A stretch of DNA of 64,000 nt, from contig DATGGU010000209.1 of the NCBI GenBank assembly GCA_035308365.1, positions 15,467 to 79,466 of the forward strand, written 5' to 3'. The stretch's first letter is position 1, and each line of letters starts with the position of its first letter. The notes under the pieces are model-generated. The model worked only from the letters and a program-made list of their open reading frames with translations, was not told the origin of the DNA and did no database searches. A program made the translations under genes and the position numbers. This document shows positions 43,382 through 51,991 of the stretch, one piece after another. This DNA is from PALSA-505 sp035308365 (GTDB lineage Bacteria; Actinomycetota; Actinomycetes; Streptosporangiales; Streptosporangiaceae).

Positions 43382-44351
43382 GGCTGCCATCGAGCTGTCC
43401 GGGCTGACCAAGGTCTACCGGGAGCGCAAGAAGACGGTCACCGCCGTGGACGGGGTGTCGCTGAGCGTGCCGCCCGGCCAGGTGCTCGGGCTGCTCGGCC
43501 CCAACGGGGCCGGGAAGACGACCACGATCAAGATGATCTGCGGGCTCATCCTGCCCACCGCCGGCACGGTCAAGCTGAATGGCTACGACGTGGCGCGGCG
43601 GCGCCCGGACGCGGTCCGGCAGATCGGTGCCGTGCTCGAAGGCTCCAGGAACGTGTACTGGCCGCTGTCGGCCTGGCAGAACCTGCTCTACTTCGGCCGT
43701 CTCAAGGGCCTGCGCGCCAGGGAGATCAAGCCCAGGGCGGAGCGGCTGCTAACCGGGCTGGACCTGTGGGAGCGCCGGGGCGAGCCGGTCGGCTCGTTCT
43801 CCCGTGGCATGCAGCAGAAGGTGGCCATCGCCGCCGCGCTGATCACCGACCCGCCGATCCTGCTCCTTGACGAGCCCACCATCGGCCTGGACGTGGAGGC
43901 GGCCCGCACGGTCAAGGACTGGATCACCCGGCTGGCCGCCGACGAGGGCAAGACCGTCATGCTCACCACCCACCAGCTCGACGCCGCCCAGGAGCTGTCC
44001 GGCCGGATCGTGGTCATCCAGAACGGGACGATCATCGCCGACCTGCCCACCGGGGACCTGCTGTCCCGGTACGCGGAGGACCGGTTCACCGTCCGCATCG
44101 CCGGGCCGCTGAACGGTTTCACCGGCCTGGTCCCGCCCGGAGCCAGGGTCGAGGCCGGCGAGGGCTCCACCCGGATCATCCTGCCGGACGCCGGCCAGGA
44201 CGCCCTGGCGGACTTCCTCGCGAGGCTGCGCACCCTGGGCATCGCGCTCATCTCGGTCACCCAGGACCAGCCGGATCTGGAGGACGTGTTCATCGAACTG
44301 GTCCGTTCCGGCGCGCCTTCCAGGCCGGAGATCCCGGAGCGGGTGGGATGA
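43371..44351 (+). CDS. ABC transporter ATP-binding protein
   Basis: A 326-residue ATPase of the DrrA/CcmA type: Walker A LLGPNGAGKTTTIKM, Q-loop region GAVLEGSRNVYW, signature GSFSRGMQQK, Walker B ILLLDEPTIGLDVE, H-loop MLTTHQLDA, then a C-terminal extension typical of natural-product exporters. GTG start preceded by GGGAGGA, inside the ACP 3' end. Four-base overlap with the first permease gene. Likely energises export of the cluster product. Confidence 0.93.
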   Translation: MVAEAAIELSGLTKVYRERKKTVTAVDGVSLSVPPGQVLGLLGPNGAGKTTTIKMICGLILPTAGTVKLNGYDVARRRPDAVRQIGAVLEGSRNVYWPLSAWQNLLYFGRLKGLRAREIKPRAERLLTGLDLWERRGEPVGSFSRGMQQKVAIAAALITDPPILLLDEPTIGLDVEAARTVKDWITRLAADEGKTVMLTTHQLDAAQELSGRIVVIQNGTIIADLPTGDLLSRYAEDRFTVRIAGPLNGFTGLVPPGARVEAGEGSTRIILPDAGQDALADFLARLRTLGIALISVTQDQPDLEDVFIELVRSGAPSRPEIPERVG

Positions 44352-45166
44352 CAGCGACCGCACTGCCGCGCCGCGCAGGTGCGGCCTTCGCGCTGCACAC
44401 GGTGGCCTGCGAGAGCGCCAAGGGCCTGCAGCTCATGTGGCGGCGCCGGGCGACGCTGGTCATGTCCACGGTCACGCTCGCGCTGATCTACCTGATGATC
44501 GAGTTCTTCGTGGGCGGCGGCCGGATCGACCACCCGGTGCTCACGGCGACCCTGCCCGCGCTGTTCGCCTACGCGGTGGCCAGCACCGCCGCCACCCAGG
44601 GCGCCGGGGGCATCGCCGAGGAACTCAACAGCGGCACCATGGAGCAGTCCCAGCTCACCCCGGCCAAGCCGGGACTGCTGGTGCTGGGGCGGCTCGGCGC
44701 GCTGACCGTGGAGGGCCTGGTCCCCGCCGTCGTGCTGGCCGCGCTGCTGTGGGGCGGCTTCGGCCTGCACTACACGGCCCGGCCGGACACGCTGGTCCCG
44801 CTGCTGCTCACCATTGCCGACGCGATGGCCTACGGGCTGCTGATGGTCGCGCTCACGCTGGCGGTGAGCAGCATCGGCGCGCTGATGGAAGTCTTCAACA
44901 TGGTGGTCATGTTCTTCGGCGGGATGTTCGTGCCCGGCACCGCGCTGCCCCACGGCGCCGAGACGTTCGCCCGGTTCGTGCCCACCGCCCTTGGCGTGGT
45001 TGTGATGAACACAACCCTGACCGGCCACGGCCTGAGTGCGGCCTGGGCCGATGGCACCCTGCCCTGGCTGGTTGTGCACGTGGCCGTGCTGTCCGGTCTG
45101 GCCTGGGCCGCCTACGGCTTCACGGTCCGCCGGGCGCGGGCGGGCGGGGGGATGAGCCCGCGATGA
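44348..45166 (+). CDS. ABC-2 type transporter permease 1
   Basis: A 272-residue membrane protein with about six helices (TLVMSTVTLALIYLMIEFFV, LPALFAYAVASTAATQGAG, ALTVEGLVPAVVLAALLWGG, AYGLLMVALTLAVSSIGAL, VVMFFGGMFVPGTALPHG, LVVHVAVLSGLAWAAYGF). Contains the ABC-2 style EELNSGTMEQSQLTP segment. ATG overlaps the ATPase stop (ATGA). Confidence 0.88.
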   Translation: MTATALPRRAGAAFALHTVACESAKGLQLMWRRRATLVMSTVTLALIYLMIEFFVGGGRIDHPVLTATLPALFAYAVASTAATQGAGGIAEELNSGTMEQSQLTPAKPGLLVLGRLGALTVEGLVPAVVLAALLWGGFGLHYTARPDTLVPLLLTIADAMAYGLLMVALTLAVSSIGALMEVFNMVVMFFGGMFVPGTALPHGAETFARFVPTALGVVVMNTTLTGHGLSAAWADGTLPWLVVHVAVLSGLAWAAYGFTVRRARAGGGMSPR

Positions 45167-45984
45167 CCCGCTTCCTGATCTGCCTGGGCAACGAGGTCCG
45201 CAAGGGCCTGATGATCGCGTGGTCGGAGAAGCTGCAGATCGTCTTCGAGCTGCCGTTCTACGCCCTGCTGATCCTGCTGCTCGGCCCGCTGCTGAACGCC
45301 GGCCACGAGATCGGCGCCGGGCGCGTCGTCTGGTCGCTGCACAGCAGAAGCACCTCGCTGCTCGTGCTCGCCCTGATCCCGGCGATGGTCCTTTACTTCC
45401 AGGCGGTCAAGCTGTTCTGGCGCCTGCTCGCCGAGATCCAGTCCGGCACCTTCGAGCAGATCTACCTGTCCCCGTTGCCGTCCTGGCTGGTCGCCGCGGC
45501 CGGCCGGGTGGTCGCCGCGCTCATAGAAACCCTGCTCGTGATGGCCGCCACCTACGGCATCCTCAGCGCGTTCGTCCCGCTGCACTACACCTGGACGGCG
45601 GCGGCCCTGGTGCCGGCCATCCTGCTGATCGTGACCGGCGTCGGTTACTCGCTGATCATCGGCGGGCTGACCCTCGTCTGGAAGCGCATCCAGATGCTCC
45701 AGGAGAGCCTGCTCTTGCTTGTGGTGATCTTCGCCGTCTCCGCGCTGCCCATCTTCACCGTGCCCGGCTGGTTCTCCGGCCTCGGCCGCCTGTTCCCGGT
45801 CACCAGCGCCGTGGCCAGCCTGTACGGCGTGATGATCGCCCACCGCCCGGTGACCGGCCTGTGGGGCACAGGCGGCCTGGCCTGGCTGCTGGCCACCACC
45901 GCGGCCTACCTGGCGGCCGGCATCCTCGCCTTCCGCCTCGGCGAGCGCATCGCCAAGACCCGGGGGTCGCTGGGGCGCTACTGA
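45163..45984 (+). CDS. ABC-2 type transporter permease 2
   Basis: A 273-residue membrane protein, about six helices, with EIQSGTFEQIYLSPLPSWL matching the equivalent segment in permease 1, so the pair should form a heterodimeric channel. ATG overlaps the permease 1 stop (ATGA). A much longer open frame through permease 1 exists but reads as an Arg/Ala/Gly-rich shadow. Followed by a repeat-rich convergent gap. Confidence 0.88.
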   Translation: MTRFLICLGNEVRKGLMIAWSEKLQIVFELPFYALLILLLGPLLNAGHEIGAGRVVWSLHSRSTSLLVLALIPAMVLYFQAVKLFWRLLAEIQSGTFEQIYLSPLPSWLVAAAGRVVAALIETLLVMAATYGILSAFVPLHYTWTAAALVPAILLIVTGVGYSLIIGGLTLVWKRIQMLQESLLLLVVIFAVSALPIFTVPGWFSGLGRLFPVTSAVASLYGVMIAHRPVTGLWGTGGLAWLLATTAAYLAAGILAFRLGERIAKTRGSLGRY

Positions 45985-45996
45985 TTTTCGGCCGGG

Positions 45997-46174
45997 TTTC
46001 CTGCCTGCTTCATTACGGTTCGCGAGAGGGTCATGGAGCGTTATGCAAAACCGCATCGCGAGTGCAGGCCCGGAGGGCCTGCGCGAGTGATCGGGCCGGT
46101 CAGCGGCACAGCAACCAGGCAGGAAATTTTGCATAACGCGACTTTCGCATAACGCACATGGCATCGTAATGAAG
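45997..46174. repeat. Nested inverted-repeat element between exporter and propeller genes
   Basis: Several complementary pairs occupy the gap: TTTCCTGCCTG (45997) with CAGGCAGGAAA (46116), CTTCATTACG (46008) with CGTAATGAAG (46165), GCGTTATGCAAAA (46038) with TTTTGCATAACGC (46127), and a central GCAGGCCC/GGGCCTGC hairpin (46064-46082) flanked by direct CGCGAGTG. A further GCATAACGC lies at 46147. Could be a mobile miniature element, a structured RNA or an elaborate terminator. Confidence 0.65.
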
Positions 46175-46202
46175 AATTCAGGAATTAAATTTGATACGGA
46201 GA

Positions 46203-47264
46203 TCAAGTGGTAACAGCGATGCCTTCGGCGTTCTTGAAGCCGGACGAGCTGTCGGTGAAGGAGCGGAGCGGGGCGGCGTTGCCGGTGGCGGTGCGGCCGT
46301 AGGCGTCGATCCGGCCGGGACCGAACTCGGAGTTCTTCGCCATCGCGTAGATGGTGCCGTTGGATGGACTGACGGCGATGCCGGTGAGAAACTTGCCGGC
46401 CAGCTTGGTCGCCGGACCCTCGATCTGGTGCAGGGGCTTGGCGTCGCCGGAGGCGAGCCCGGCGAAGACGTCGATGTGGCTGCCGGTGCCATCGCTGACC
46501 GCCGCGTAGATCCGGCCGGTCAGCGGGGAGAAGGTGACGGACAGCTCGGCACAGGTGGAACTGGAGCCGCAGGAGCCGAGGCCGGTGTCCGGGCCGGAGA
46601 TGGTCCGGATGGGCTTGCTGCCACCGCTGGCGCCGCCCCTGAACACCTCGATGGCGTTGCCCTTCGCGAGCGTGACGGCGGCTATCAGATCATTGCCGGA
46701 GTTCGTGGCCAGCACGTCCGGCCAGGGGCTGAAATTCTCGTTGAGCGGGAACTGGCGCACCGGGGTCACGCCGTAGAGATTGCCGGGGCTGCCGCTGGCG
46801 CCGGGAGGCTCCACCGCGACCGAGGCTCCGGCCTCCCCGCCGGCGACGTACTCGTATCCGTCGCCGTCCACGGCGATGCTCTCGTTGTCCGGGCCCTGGG
46901 CGCGGAAGATGCGCGAGGGCGGCGTGCTGCCGCTGGCGCCGGGCGGGAAGACGAAGGTGGTCGCGTCGGACAGGAACGACTGCACGAACAGGTCACCGGC
47001 GGAGTCGAAGGTGACACCCCACGGATCCCAGACGGTGTTGCTGGCGTGCGGGTTGTCCACCGTGCTCACCGGGGCGACGCTGCCGTGGCTGCCGGCGCCG
47101 TAGACCGTGACCGGGCCGGAACTGGCGGTCGCGACGTAGATCAGATCGCCGGATGCCGTGGGCGGTGTAACCGCGCCCGGTGCCGCGGTGGCGCCGGTGA
47201 TGGCCAGCAGTAATCCGCTTGCCGCGACGGCCGCCCTGGTCAGCCACGTCCGAGCCCGCATCAC
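46203..47264 (-). CDS. Secreted beta-propeller (NHL/SMP-30-like) protein
   Basis: A 353-residue exported protein with a signal peptide (MMRARTWLTRAAVAASGLLLAITGATAAPGA) and repeated blade motifs such as DPWGVTFDSAGDLFV, ESIAVDGDGYEYVAGG, LSVTFSPLTGRIYAA and TGIAVSPSNGTIYAMA. These fit a six- or seven-blade propeller. No catalytic residues can be assigned. The 3' end borders the nested repeat element; the 5' region carries a GGTGGAATTCCGGC repeat. Confidence 0.8.
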   Translation of the reverse strand: MMRARTWLTRAAVAASGLLLAITGATAAPGAVTPPTASGDLIYVATASSGPVTVYGAGSHGSVAPVSTVDNPHASNTVWDPWGVTFDSAGDLFVQSFLSDATTFVFPPGASGSTPPSRIFRAQGPDNESIAVDGDGYEYVAGGEAGASVAVEPPGASGSPGNLYGVTPVRQFPLNENFSPWPDVLATNSGNDLIAAVTLAKGNAIEVFRGGASGGSKPIRTISGPDTGLGSCGSSSTCAELSVTFSPLTGRIYAAVSDGTGSHIDVFAGLASGDAKPLHQIEGPATKLAGKFLTGIAVSPSNGTIYAMAKNSEFGPGRIDAYGRTATGNAAPLRSFTDSSSGFKNAEGIAVTT

Positions 47265-47284
47265 AGCCTCCCAGCCAGCCGTGG

Positions 47285-47314
47285 GGTGGAATTCCGGCCG
47301 GAAAGCTCTGCCGT
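47285..47314. repeat. Third copy of the GGTGGAATTCCGGC repeat
   Basis: Identical 14-mer at 47285-47298 followed by CGGAAAGCTCTGCCGT, closely matching the continuation of the copy at 39005. It sits in the divergent gap just upstream of the propeller gene. Confidence 0.7.
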
Positions 47315-47441
47315 CCGGCAGCCCACCTGCCAGCCTGACAGCGTCATAGCGACAGGCGCAAGGGCCTCCCGCGGGTCAGCCGCAGGGAGTATAAAAGTTG
47401 CGGCTGCTGCTCGGTTACGACGAGGGTGCGGGTGATGACTG

Positions 47442-48602
47442 GTGGTCTTCCGGGTGCGTTTGCGCTGGTGGGCCGGGCTGACTGCGGCTGTGCTCGGTGC
47501 CGGGCTGATGGCCGGCGCGGGAGCCGGGCTGGCCACCCCGGACGCCGCCGCCACGCCGGATGCCGCCGCCACGCCGGACGCCGCCGCTCCGCAGCTCCAC
47601 GTGTCGGGGAACGAACTGGTCGGCCAGGGCGGCACCCGGGTCGTGCTGCACGGCGTGGACCGGTCCGGCGGGGAGTACATGTGCGTGCAGGGATTCGGCG
47701 TCTGGGACGGGCCGATGGACCAGACGGCGGTCAGCGCCATGAAGACGTGGAAGGTGAACGCGGTCCGGGTGCCGCTGAACGAGGCCTGCTGGAACGGGCT
47801 GTCCTATGTCAAGGCGGCCTACCGGGGCGGTAACTACCAGCGGGCGATCGAGGCGTACGTGCATCTGCTGAACAGCAACGGCATCGTGGCCATCCTGGAC
47901 CTGCACTGGACCAACGGCCTGTACACCGGGCCGTCCTCGGGCTGCTCGTCGGCGCAGGCGGTCTGCCAGAAGCCGATGCCCGACGCGGCGCAGTCGGTCA
48001 GGTTCTGGAAGTCGGTGGCCGGTGCGTTCAAGGGTGACGACGCGGTCATCTTCGACCTGTTCAACGAGCCCTACCCGGAGCGCGCCACCGGGGCCACCAC
48101 CAGCGAGGGCTGGCACTGCTGGCTGCACGGCGGCAACTGCACCGGGATCGGCTACCAGGTCGCCGGGATGCAGACCCTGGTCAACGCGGTCCGCTCGGCG
48201 GGCGCCAGCAACGTGATAATGCTGGGCGGGCTGGAGTACTCCAACGACCTGGTGGGATGGCGGGCGCACGAGCCCACCGATCCGGACCACAACCTGGCCG
48301 CGTCCTGGCACTCCTACAACTTCAACGCCTGCATCACCAGCTCCTGCTGGAAGAGCCAGATCGCGCCGGTCATCGCCAAGGTGCCGCTGATCGCCGGGGA
48401 GATCGGCGAGAACGACTGCGCCGACACCTACATCGACCCGCTCATGCACTGGCTGGACGTCCGGTCCACCAGCTACCTGGCCTGGGCCTGGAACGCCGAC
48501 TTCGCCTGCACCAGCGGGCCGGGCCTGATCAGCGACTACACCGGCACCCCGACCGGCTACGGCCAGGGGTACCGGGCGCACCTGCGGGCGCTGGCCGGTT
48601 AG
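47442..48602 (+). CDS. Secreted glycoside hydrolase family 5 (cellulase-like)
   Basis: A 386-residue exported enzyme: signal peptide (VRLRWWAGLTAAVLGAGLMAGAGAGLA), a short tandem linker of ATPDA units (residues 31-49), then a GH5 barrel with GVDRSGGEYMC, NAVRVPLNEACW, the acid/base Glu209 in DLFNEPYPE and the nucleophile Glu320 in LIAGEIGEND. Endoglucanase or related beta-glucanase activity is expected. GTG start at 47442 or 47454. Ends overlapping the convergent ubiquitin-like gene by four bases. Confidence 0.88.
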   Translation: MVFRVRLRWWAGLTAAVLGAGLMAGAGAGLATPDAAATPDAAATPDAAAPQLHVSGNELVGQGGTRVVLHGVDRSGGEYMCVQGFGVWDGPMDQTAVSAMKTWKVNAVRVPLNEACWNGLSYVKAAYRGGNYQRAIEAYVHLLNSNGIVAILDLHWTNGLYTGPSSGCSSAQAVCQKPMPDAAQSVRFWKSVAGAFKGDDAVIFDLFNEPYPERATGATTSEGWHCWLHGGNCTGIGYQVAGMQTLVNAVRSAGASNVIMLGGLEYSNDLVGWRAHEPTDPDHNLAASWHSYNFNACITSSCWKSQIAPVIAKVPLIAGEIGENDCADTYIDPLMHWLDVRSTSYLAWAWNADFACTSGPGLISDYTGTPTGYGQGYRAHLRALAG

Positions 48603-48895
48603 CCGCCGGCCAGGGCGGCGATGAAGGCGAGCTGGTCGCCGTCGCGCAGATCGTAGCTGGCGGTGCCGTTCGCGGGCAGCGCCACATCGTTGATCACCAG
48701 GACGAAACCGGAGGCCAGCGTGCCGGAGGTGGTGAGCACGCGGTCGGCCAGCAGCGGGAAGCGCTCGCGGATCTCGCCAAGGAACTCGGCCCAGGACCGC
48801 GCGTCGAAGAGCAGCGACCTGGGCCGCGGGCTGCCGCGGCCGTCGGAGCCGGAGATGAAGCTGGCCAGCGGTGTGGGAAGCGTGAGTGTAATCAT
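48599..48895 (-). CDS. MoaD/ThiS-type ubiquitin-like sulfur-carrier protein
   Basis: A 98-residue beta-grasp protein ending in Gly-Gly (FIAALAGG, then stop), the form needed for adenylation and thiocarboxylation by an E1-like enzyme. Seen: ITLTLPTPLASF, FLGEIRERFPLLADRVL, GFVLVINDVALPANGTASYDLRDGDQLAFIAALAGG. Start at ATG 48895, directly after GAGGGGGG; ATG 48910 is an alternative. It is 24 bases downstream of the JAMM gene in the same direction. No E1, rhodanese or MoaE partner is seen in the window. Confidence 0.82.
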   Translation of the reverse strand: MITLTLPTPLASFISGSDGRGSPRPRSLLFDARSWAEFLGEIRERFPLLADRVLTTSGTLASGFVLVINDVALPANGTASYDLRDGDQLAFIAALAGG

Positions 48896-48919
48896 GTTGA
48901 CCCCCCTCATGTTTACGTT

Positions 48920-50293
48920 CTAACAGGCGCTTGGTGCGGCCAGCCGGAATCCCAGATCCGTGGCCCAGAATCCGGCCGCCTCGTGGAAGCGGAAACGGGT
49001 GCGGCACATCTCCGGCAGCGCGTTCATGGCGCCGCCCCTGACGGACTTCTGGCTCTCGTTCGTGAGGTTGACCGGATTGAGCCACGGCGACCGTCCGTAG
49101 AAATGCTGATCGTAGTCGTCCTGGCACCACTCCCAGACGTTGCCGTGCATGTCGAAAAGGCCGAGAGCATTGGGCTCCCGGGTGGCGACGGCCTGGACCT
49201 GGTCGCGTGAATTCACGCAGTACCAGGCGTACCTGGCGAGCTCATCCTCGGTGCCGCAGCACCAGGGGGTGGGTGCCCCCGCGCCGCAGCAGTACTCCCA
49301 CTGCGCCTCGGTCGGCAGGCGGCAACCCATCCACAGCGCGAACAGCGCCGCCTCGGCCCAGGTCACGTTCACGGCGGGGCGGGCCAGGTCTTCCCTGGGC
49401 GGGGTGCGGTTATCCGGGTCGATGAGGGCGAACAGCCCGGACGTGACCGGGATCCGCAGCATCCGGAAGGCGGACAGTCCGCAACGGTGGCGCGGGCTTT
49501 CACCGTAGAAATGCCGCAGGCCGGCCTGGTCCGTGCCCATCTCGAAGCTGGCCGCCGCAATGGGCTGCAGGAGCGGGGCGATGTGCGTTGCAAAACGCTC
49601 GGCGCTGCCGGCGAAGACGCTGTCCGCCAGGACATCCCGCACCGTTTCCGGCTCCGTCACGGTGCGGAGGCGCCAGAGTGCGGACATGATTGCGCCGGCG
49701 TTGGCGAGGCTGGGCCGTCCGGCCCGATCCGGCCGGGTCAGGAGGCGGGCCTGCCGGATGGCCGCGTCACGGGTGGCCGTGGTTGTACCGTCACCGGGCT
49801 GCCCGGTGACCCGGACCGGCAGCAGCCGGACGCCGTCGTCGCTGACCGCGAACGCGCGGACCTGCGGAAGGTCCGGGTTGCGCATGGAAATGATGAGATG
49901 CCACAGGTCGCAGAACCGCTTCCTGTGCATGTCCCAATCTATTTCCGAGAAGTTCGCCGGATGCCGCTGATGGCTGTGCAGCACGCCGACCTCGCAAAGC
50001 CCGCGTGCCCAGATCTCCTTCTGCACCCGCCAGGCTTCCTCGGGGGTGGCCACGAACCCGGCGTCGTGATGTGCCGCAAAGTAATAGCCGTAGGAATGGA
50101 ACTCGGGTTGCCAGGTATCGCTGTTCCTGATGTTCTCGTCGAAGAGAATAAAATCGGTCACTTCGCTGGGGTTACCGGCGGACAGCAGATAGCCGAAGGT
50201 CTTGACCGGGTGCCGCTTGATAACTTCGTTAAGGAGCCGTTCATACACTTCACCCGCGAATGTAATGTGATCTGGCATGACAAACCAGTCCAC
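48920..50293 (-). CDS. JAMM/MPN domain fused to a formylglycine-generating-enzyme-like domain
   Basis: A 457-residue two-domain protein. Residues about 8-150 are a JAB1/MPN fold with a complete zinc motif HSHQRHPANFSEID (His106, His108, Ser116, Asp119), but the position of the catalytic Glu (HPxE in JAMM enzymes) is Lys31 (HPVKTFGYLL). Residues about 235-457 are SUMF1/FGE-like: FEMGTDQ, RPAVNVTWAEAALFALWMGCRLPTEAQWEY, NVWEWCQDDY, and RGGAMNALPEMCRTRFRF. There the first copper Cys of FGE is Ala and only the second remains. GTG start overlapping the pgi stop (TAGTG); ATG 50278 is an alternative. The Ubl partner gene follows directly. Confidence 0.82.
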   Translation of the reverse strand: MDWFVMPDHITFAGEVYERLLNEVIKRHPVKTFGYLLSAGNPSEVTDFILFDENIRNSDTWQPEFHSYGYYFAAHHDAGFVATPEEAWRVQKEIWARGLCEVGVLHSHQRHPANFSEIDWDMHRKRFCDLWHLIISMRNPDLPQVRAFAVSDDGVRLLPVRVTGQPGDGTTTATRDAAIRQARLLTRPDRAGRPSLANAGAIMSALWRLRTVTEPETVRDVLADSVFAGSAERFATHIAPLLQPIAAASFEMGTDQAGLRHFYGESPRHRCGLSAFRMLRIPVTSGLFALIDPDNRTPPREDLARPAVNVTWAEAALFALWMGCRLPTEAQWEYCCGAGAPTPWCCGTEDELARYAWYCVNSRDQVQAVATREPNALGLFDMHGNVWEWCQDDYDQHFYGRSPWLNPVNLTNESQKSVRGGAMNALPEMCRTRFRFHEAAGFWATDLGFRLAAPSAC

Positions 50294-51909
50294 TATTGAG
50301 TGCTGCGACGGGGTTCGGTGACGCTTCCGGGCTTTGTTGAGTCATCCTCCGCGATGCGCTCCGGCACCCAGGCAAATCGTTCTCCGAAGATCACATCACC
50401 GGGAATGATACGGACACTTCCGGCGGGGCGCAATGCCTGGCGCCGCATTGCTCTGTAAACGATCTCAACCTGGTCAGCGTGCCCGACCGCGGCCGCGATC
50501 TGGGCGGCGGTAACCGGTTGCGCGGTGTCGCGCAGGAACCCCAGCGCCTTGGCCTGCAGGGCGACGACCGGGGCGGCGATGTCCTTGTCCACGCCCGGCT
50601 GGTGATAGGCGTTGACGTCGATCAGTTCGGCGTACAGGCCGACGGCCCGCTCGTAGAGCGCGACCAGCGCACCCAGCGCGAACGGCGAGGCCTCGGTGAG
50701 GCTGATCGTGATGGTGTCGCGCTGCTGCGCGGTGAGGGCCTGCCTGATGCCCTCGGCGTTGCCGAACAGGTGGTCGCCGAGGACGGTGTCTTCCTCGTCC
50801 TTGTCGATCACGATGAGTGTCACGAACGTGTCGTCCCTGCCCTCGCGGAGCTGCTGGACGTAGGCGTGCTGGTCGGTCGCGCCCTTGTGGCCGTAGACGT
50901 TGAGACCCTGATGGACGACCCGGCCCGAGCGGTCCAGCCGCTTACCGAGCGACTCCATGACGAGCTGCTGGACGTAGCGGGCGAAGATGGCCAGCCGGTC
51001 CCGGTAGGGCAGCACGACCATGTGCCGGTCGCCCCGGCCGTTGCCGAGCCAGTGCCACATCAGCGCGAGCATCATCGCCGGGTTGCCGCGTGCGTCGCGC
51101 ACCCGGGTGAGCTCGTCCATCTTGGCCGCGCCGCGCAGGAAGGCGGTCACGTCGATGCCGGCCAGGGCGGCCGGGAGCAGGCCCACGGCCGACGTGATCG
51201 ACGTGCGCCCGCCGACCCAGTCCCAGAGCGGGAAGCGGGCCAGCCAGCCGCTGTCTTCGGCGCGCCGGTCGAGCCTGGTTCCCGGCATGGAGGTGGCGAC
51301 CGCGTGCCGGGCGAAGCTGAGCCGGGCGGCCGCGTAGGCCTGTTCCAGCTCGGTCATCACGTGCCAGGGCGTGGGCGTCCAGCCCGATTTCGACACGACG
51401 GACACCAGCGTCTGGCCGAGTTCGGGTTTGAGCTTCGTTATGAGGGAGCCGACTCCGTCCGGGTCGACGTTGTCGAGGAAATCCACGCTGACCGGTCCGT
51501 CATCCGGGCCGAGCGACTCATGCAGCAACTGTGGGCCGAGGGCAGATCCGCCGATGCCGACATGAATGACGTGCTTGAAAGGCGCGGTGGGTGAGGTGAT
51601 GATGCCGTTGCGGATCTGGGTGGCAAACCTGCGGACGGAGTCGGCGGCGGCGGCGATCTCGGCGCCGAGCCGCGCCGTGGGGGCCAGTGCGGGGGCGCGG
51701 AGCCAGTAGTGCCCGACCATCCGGTTCTCGTCGGGGTTGGCGATGCCCCCGGCCTCCAGCGCTGCCATGGCGTCCATTGCCGCCGCCGACGCCTGCCGCA
51801 TTTCGCCGATGTAGGCCTCCGGGAACCGGACACGGCTCACATCGAGGGAAAATCCCAAGTCAGGGGCCATGAGGCAGTACCGCAGGTAGCGGTCCCATTG
51901 ATCGGCCAT
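50293..51909 (-). CDS. pgi: Glucose-6-phosphate isomerase family protein
   Basis: A 538-residue sugar-phosphate isomerase with HVGIGGSALGPQLLHESL, VSVVSKSGWTPTPWHVM, WVGGRTSITSAVGLLP and GHKGATDQHAYVQQLREG. The sequence style is that of the PGI half of bifunctional transaldolase/isomerase proteins rather than E. coli-type Pgi. Overlaps the JAMM/FGE gene by one base and is divergent from an aldolase, so it belongs to that cassette; it need not be the housekeeping enzyme. Confidence 0.85.
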   Translation of the reverse strand: MADQWDRYLRYCLMAPDLGFSLDVSRVRFPEAYIGEMRQASAAAMDAMAALEAGGIANPDENRMVGHYWLRAPALAPTARLGAEIAAAADSVRRFATQIRNGIITSPTAPFKHVIHVGIGGSALGPQLLHESLGPDDGPVSVDFLDNVDPDGVGSLITKLKPELGQTLVSVVSKSGWTPTPWHVMTELEQAYAAARLSFARHAVATSMPGTRLDRRAEDSGWLARFPLWDWVGGRTSITSAVGLLPAALAGIDVTAFLRGAAKMDELTRVRDARGNPAMMLALMWHWLGNGRGDRHMVVLPYRDRLAIFARYVQQLVMESLGKRLDRSGRVVHQGLNVYGHKGATDQHAYVQQLREGRDDTFVTLIVIDKDEEDTVLGDHLFGNAEGIRQALTAQQRDTITISLTEASPFALGALVALYERAVGLYAELIDVNAYHQPGVDKDIAAPVVALQAKALGFLRDTAQPVTAAQIAAAVGHADQVEIVYRAMRRQALRPAGSVRIIPGDVIFGERFAWVPERIAEDDSTKPGSVTEPRRSTQ

Positions 51910-51991
51910 GGCCGCACTCTACGCTCCCTGGTAAACCTTTCCGCCGGTGCTGGCGTCAGTATGAGAGGATTGGCGGAGGGGGAAGTGTGCG

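Noticed and set aside
44437..45162. Long N-terminal extension of permease 2 through permease 1
   Set aside because: Arg/Ala/Gly-rich out-of-frame translation; the ATGA junction gives a proper start.
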